Positions 6,761-7,959 of a stretch of 7,959 nucleotides of DNA are shown here, one piece after another. Both the position numbers and the translations under genes were made by a program. How positions within the stretch are numbered: the stretch's first letter is position 1; each line of letters opens with the position of its first letter. Origin of the DNA: Alphaproteobacteria bacterium (lineage in GTDB: Bacteria; Pseudomonadota; Alphaproteobacteria; Rhizobiales; Xanthobacteraceae); NCBI GenBank assembly GCA_005884855.1, contig VAZS01000402.1:1-7959 (forward strand), written 5' to 3'. The notes beneath the pieces were generated by a model that saw nothing but the letters and a program-made list of their open reading frames with translations, made no database searches and was not told where the DNA came from.

Positions 6761-6796
6761 ATTCGGGGTCTGTTCGGGCCGCGGGTGGCTTTTTTT
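6758..6796 (+). terminator. Regulated intrinsic terminator in the amidase leader
   Basis: GCCATTCG (6758-6765) pairs with CGGGTGGC (6782-6789) over 8 bp including two G-U pairs. After one G-G mismatch, GGTC (6767-6770) pairs with GGCC (6777-6780) around a 6-nt loop. Seven T follow at once (6790-6796). It lies 35 nt before the amidase ATG and points into that gene, so it serves as an attenuator, not a gene end. Its 5' arm is shared with the antiterminator hairpin. Confidence 0.82.
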
Positions 6797-6831
6797 CATT
6801 TGTCTTCCGAAGGAGAGGAATTGGGGGGAGC

Positions 6832-6944
6832 ATGCCAGTTCGCCTGCCGAGTTTGGAGCAGATCGACAAATTAGGCTCGAATTTCGGCCTCGTGCTCTCC
6901 GGCGATGAGGTCGCGGCCTTTCAGCAGGCATTTAAAGGACCGCT
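6832..6944 (+). pseudogene. Detached 5' end of the amidase gene
   Basis: The ATG at 6832 follows a purine-rich stretch (AGGAGAGG at 6811-6818 and a G-run at 6823-6828). It opens a frame whose first 35 or so codons (MPVRLPSLEQIDKLG, then LSGDEVAAFQQAFKGPL) look like a normal amidase N-terminus. The frame then loses sense and stops at 7036-7038, while the rest of the amidase continues in the -1 frame from about 6945. The usual 40-odd residue linker with its proline-rich segment before the catalytic core is absent. I infer a deletion, not a multiple of three, with its junction near 6935-6945. If the assembly is correct, translation from this start cannot make the enzyme. Confidence 0.65.
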
Positions 6945-7959
6945 TGGAAGACTGAGATCAGCACCGGCGCGAAAGGGCTATTGGCGGGCAAAAAGATCGC
7001 GATTAAGGACAACATATGCGTCGCCGGCGTTCCGATGATGAACGGTTCGGCCCTGCTCGAAGGTTACGTTCCAGAGCTCGATGCGACCGTGGTGACGCGA
7101 ATTCTCGAATCCGGCGGCACCATCGCGGGCAAAGCGGCCTGCGAAGACCTGTGCTTCTCCGGCGCAAGCCATACTTGCGCGAGCGGGGTGATACGCAATC
7201 CGCATGATCCCAGCCGCAGTGCGGGCGGTTCATCCGGTGGAAGCGCCGCGCTGGTCGCCGCCGGTGAGGTGCCAATGGCGCTCGGCGGAGACCAGGGCGG
7301 ATCGATCCGCACGCCCTCGAGCTGGTGCGGCGTCTACGGCCTGAAACCGACCTGGGGGCTCGTCCCCACCACCGGTTCGATGCCGATCAGTTATTCCCTC
7401 GATCACTGCGGCCCGATATGCGCCAGCGTCGAAGATGTGGCACGGCTGCTTACGGTGATCGCCGGCCACGACGGCTGGGACACACGGACGATTTCGGCTC
7501 GTACCGGCGATTACATGGCCGCCCTTGGCCAGCCGGCCAGAGGATTGCGCATCGGCATCCTGCGCGAGGGATTTGGCCATCCCGAGAGCGATCCCGCAGT
7601 CAACGACAGGGTGCGGCAGGCGATCTCCTCGCTCACCAAGGCGGGGGTCGAAAGCGAAGAAGTCTCAGTGCCATGGCACCTCGACGGGCCTCATGTGTGG
7701 AGCGGCATCATCCTGGAGGGCGCGGCCGAAATGATGCTGAAGGGATTTGGCGTCGGCAACAATATTCAGGGCTATTATCCGCTTTCGATGCAGGAAGCTT
7801 TCGCCCGCGGCATGGGAACGCGGATCAACGACGTCTCGCCCACCGTCAAACTGGTGCTGATGCTGGGAGAATATATGCATCGCAATTATCATGGGCGTTA
7901 TCATTCGAAGGCCCAAAATCTGCGGGTGCTGCTGCGGCGCGCCTACGAACAGGCGCTGG
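6945..7959 (+). CDS. Amidase-signature family amidase, catalytic body (3' end outside window)
   Basis: Amidase of the Lys-cisSer-Ser family, which hydrolyses carboxamides to acid and ammonia in the cytoplasm. The frame is open from 6936; homology starts at WKTEI (6945) and runs past the window end. The catalytic Lys is in AIKDN (7005-7007), the cis-Ser in GGSSGGS (7230-7232) and the nucleophile Ser in GGDQGGSIR (7302-7304). The stretch VAGVPMMNGSALLEGYVPELDATVV and the late YHGRYHSKAQNL resemble the amidases that accompany nitrile hydratases in Rhodococcus and Pseudomonas, not the AmiE aliphatic amidase. The N-terminal part is in another frame (6832-6944). A shortened product from an internal start (TTG 6981 or ATG 7035) would lose part of the fold; from 7035 it would also lose the catalytic Lys. 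Control by AmiR antitermination is inferred from the leader. Confidence 0.85.

Noticed and set aside
6984..6998. Possible programmed -1 frameshift at the A-run in the amidase (6990-6994)
   Set aside because: Homology in the second frame already starts at 6945, upstream of the A-run, and the missing linker needs a deletion; no canonical slippery heptamer is present.
1..7959. CRISPR arrays, tRNA or rRNA genes, insertion-sequence ends or phage genes
   Set aside because: Nothing matching these was seen on either strand: no regular spaced repeats, no cloverleaf, and no transposase or integrase motif.

Overview
The window looks like chromosomal DNA from an alphaproteobacterium of the Bradyrhizobium/Nitrobacteraceae kind. 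This is inferred from the high-GC codon use of the right half, the beta-helix surface-protein module and the close likeness of the proteins to families common there; no marker gene fixes the taxon. The left part (1-3057) is visibly more AT-rich in its codon choice than the right part (4070-7959), which suggests a mosaic region.

Left to right: a perfect 12-bp inverted repeat (22-51) closes an unseen gene that lies to the left. A poorly coding stretch to about 456 holds one doubtful small reverse ORF, a REP-like sequence and a candidate promoter. A large hybrid histidine kinase follows (457-3057; MASE1 membrane sensor, PAS, HisKA, HATPase, receiver) with no partner gene beside it. A stretch without genes (3058-3339) leads into the orphaned C-terminal piece of a repetitive beta-helix/adhesin-like surface protein (3340-3894), which has its own terminator. 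Then come a complete nicotinamidase, pncA (4070-4699), and, converging on it with a 13-nt gap, an amiC-amiR pair on the minus strand (6490 to 4713) whose genes overlap by 4 nt (ATGA). Diverging from amiC across a 341-bp control region is an amidase-signature family amidase (6832 to beyond the window end).

The right half reads as one amide-responsive unit. AmiC is a cytoplasmic amide sensor of the periplasmic-binding-protein fold that holds the RNA-binding antiterminator AmiR inactive until an amide binds. AmiR carries an ANTAR domain. The amidase leader contains the target expected of an ANTAR protein: a hexaloop hairpin with A at loop position 1 and G at position 4, whose 3' arm is also the base of a strong intrinsic terminator followed by seven T, just ahead of the amidase start. 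The neighbouring nicotinamidase releases ammonia from another amide and may share the nitrogen-scavenging theme, but no shared regulation is visible.

Two genes are damaged: the amidase has lost its linker region by an apparent deletion with a frame change near 6935-6945, although its catalytic core is intact, and the surface protein is only a remnant. The most interesting feature is the amidase leader. The control logic is known from the Pseudomonas ami operon and from ANTAR RNAs, but here it is rewired into a divergent layout and attached to an unrelated (amidase-signature) enzyme.
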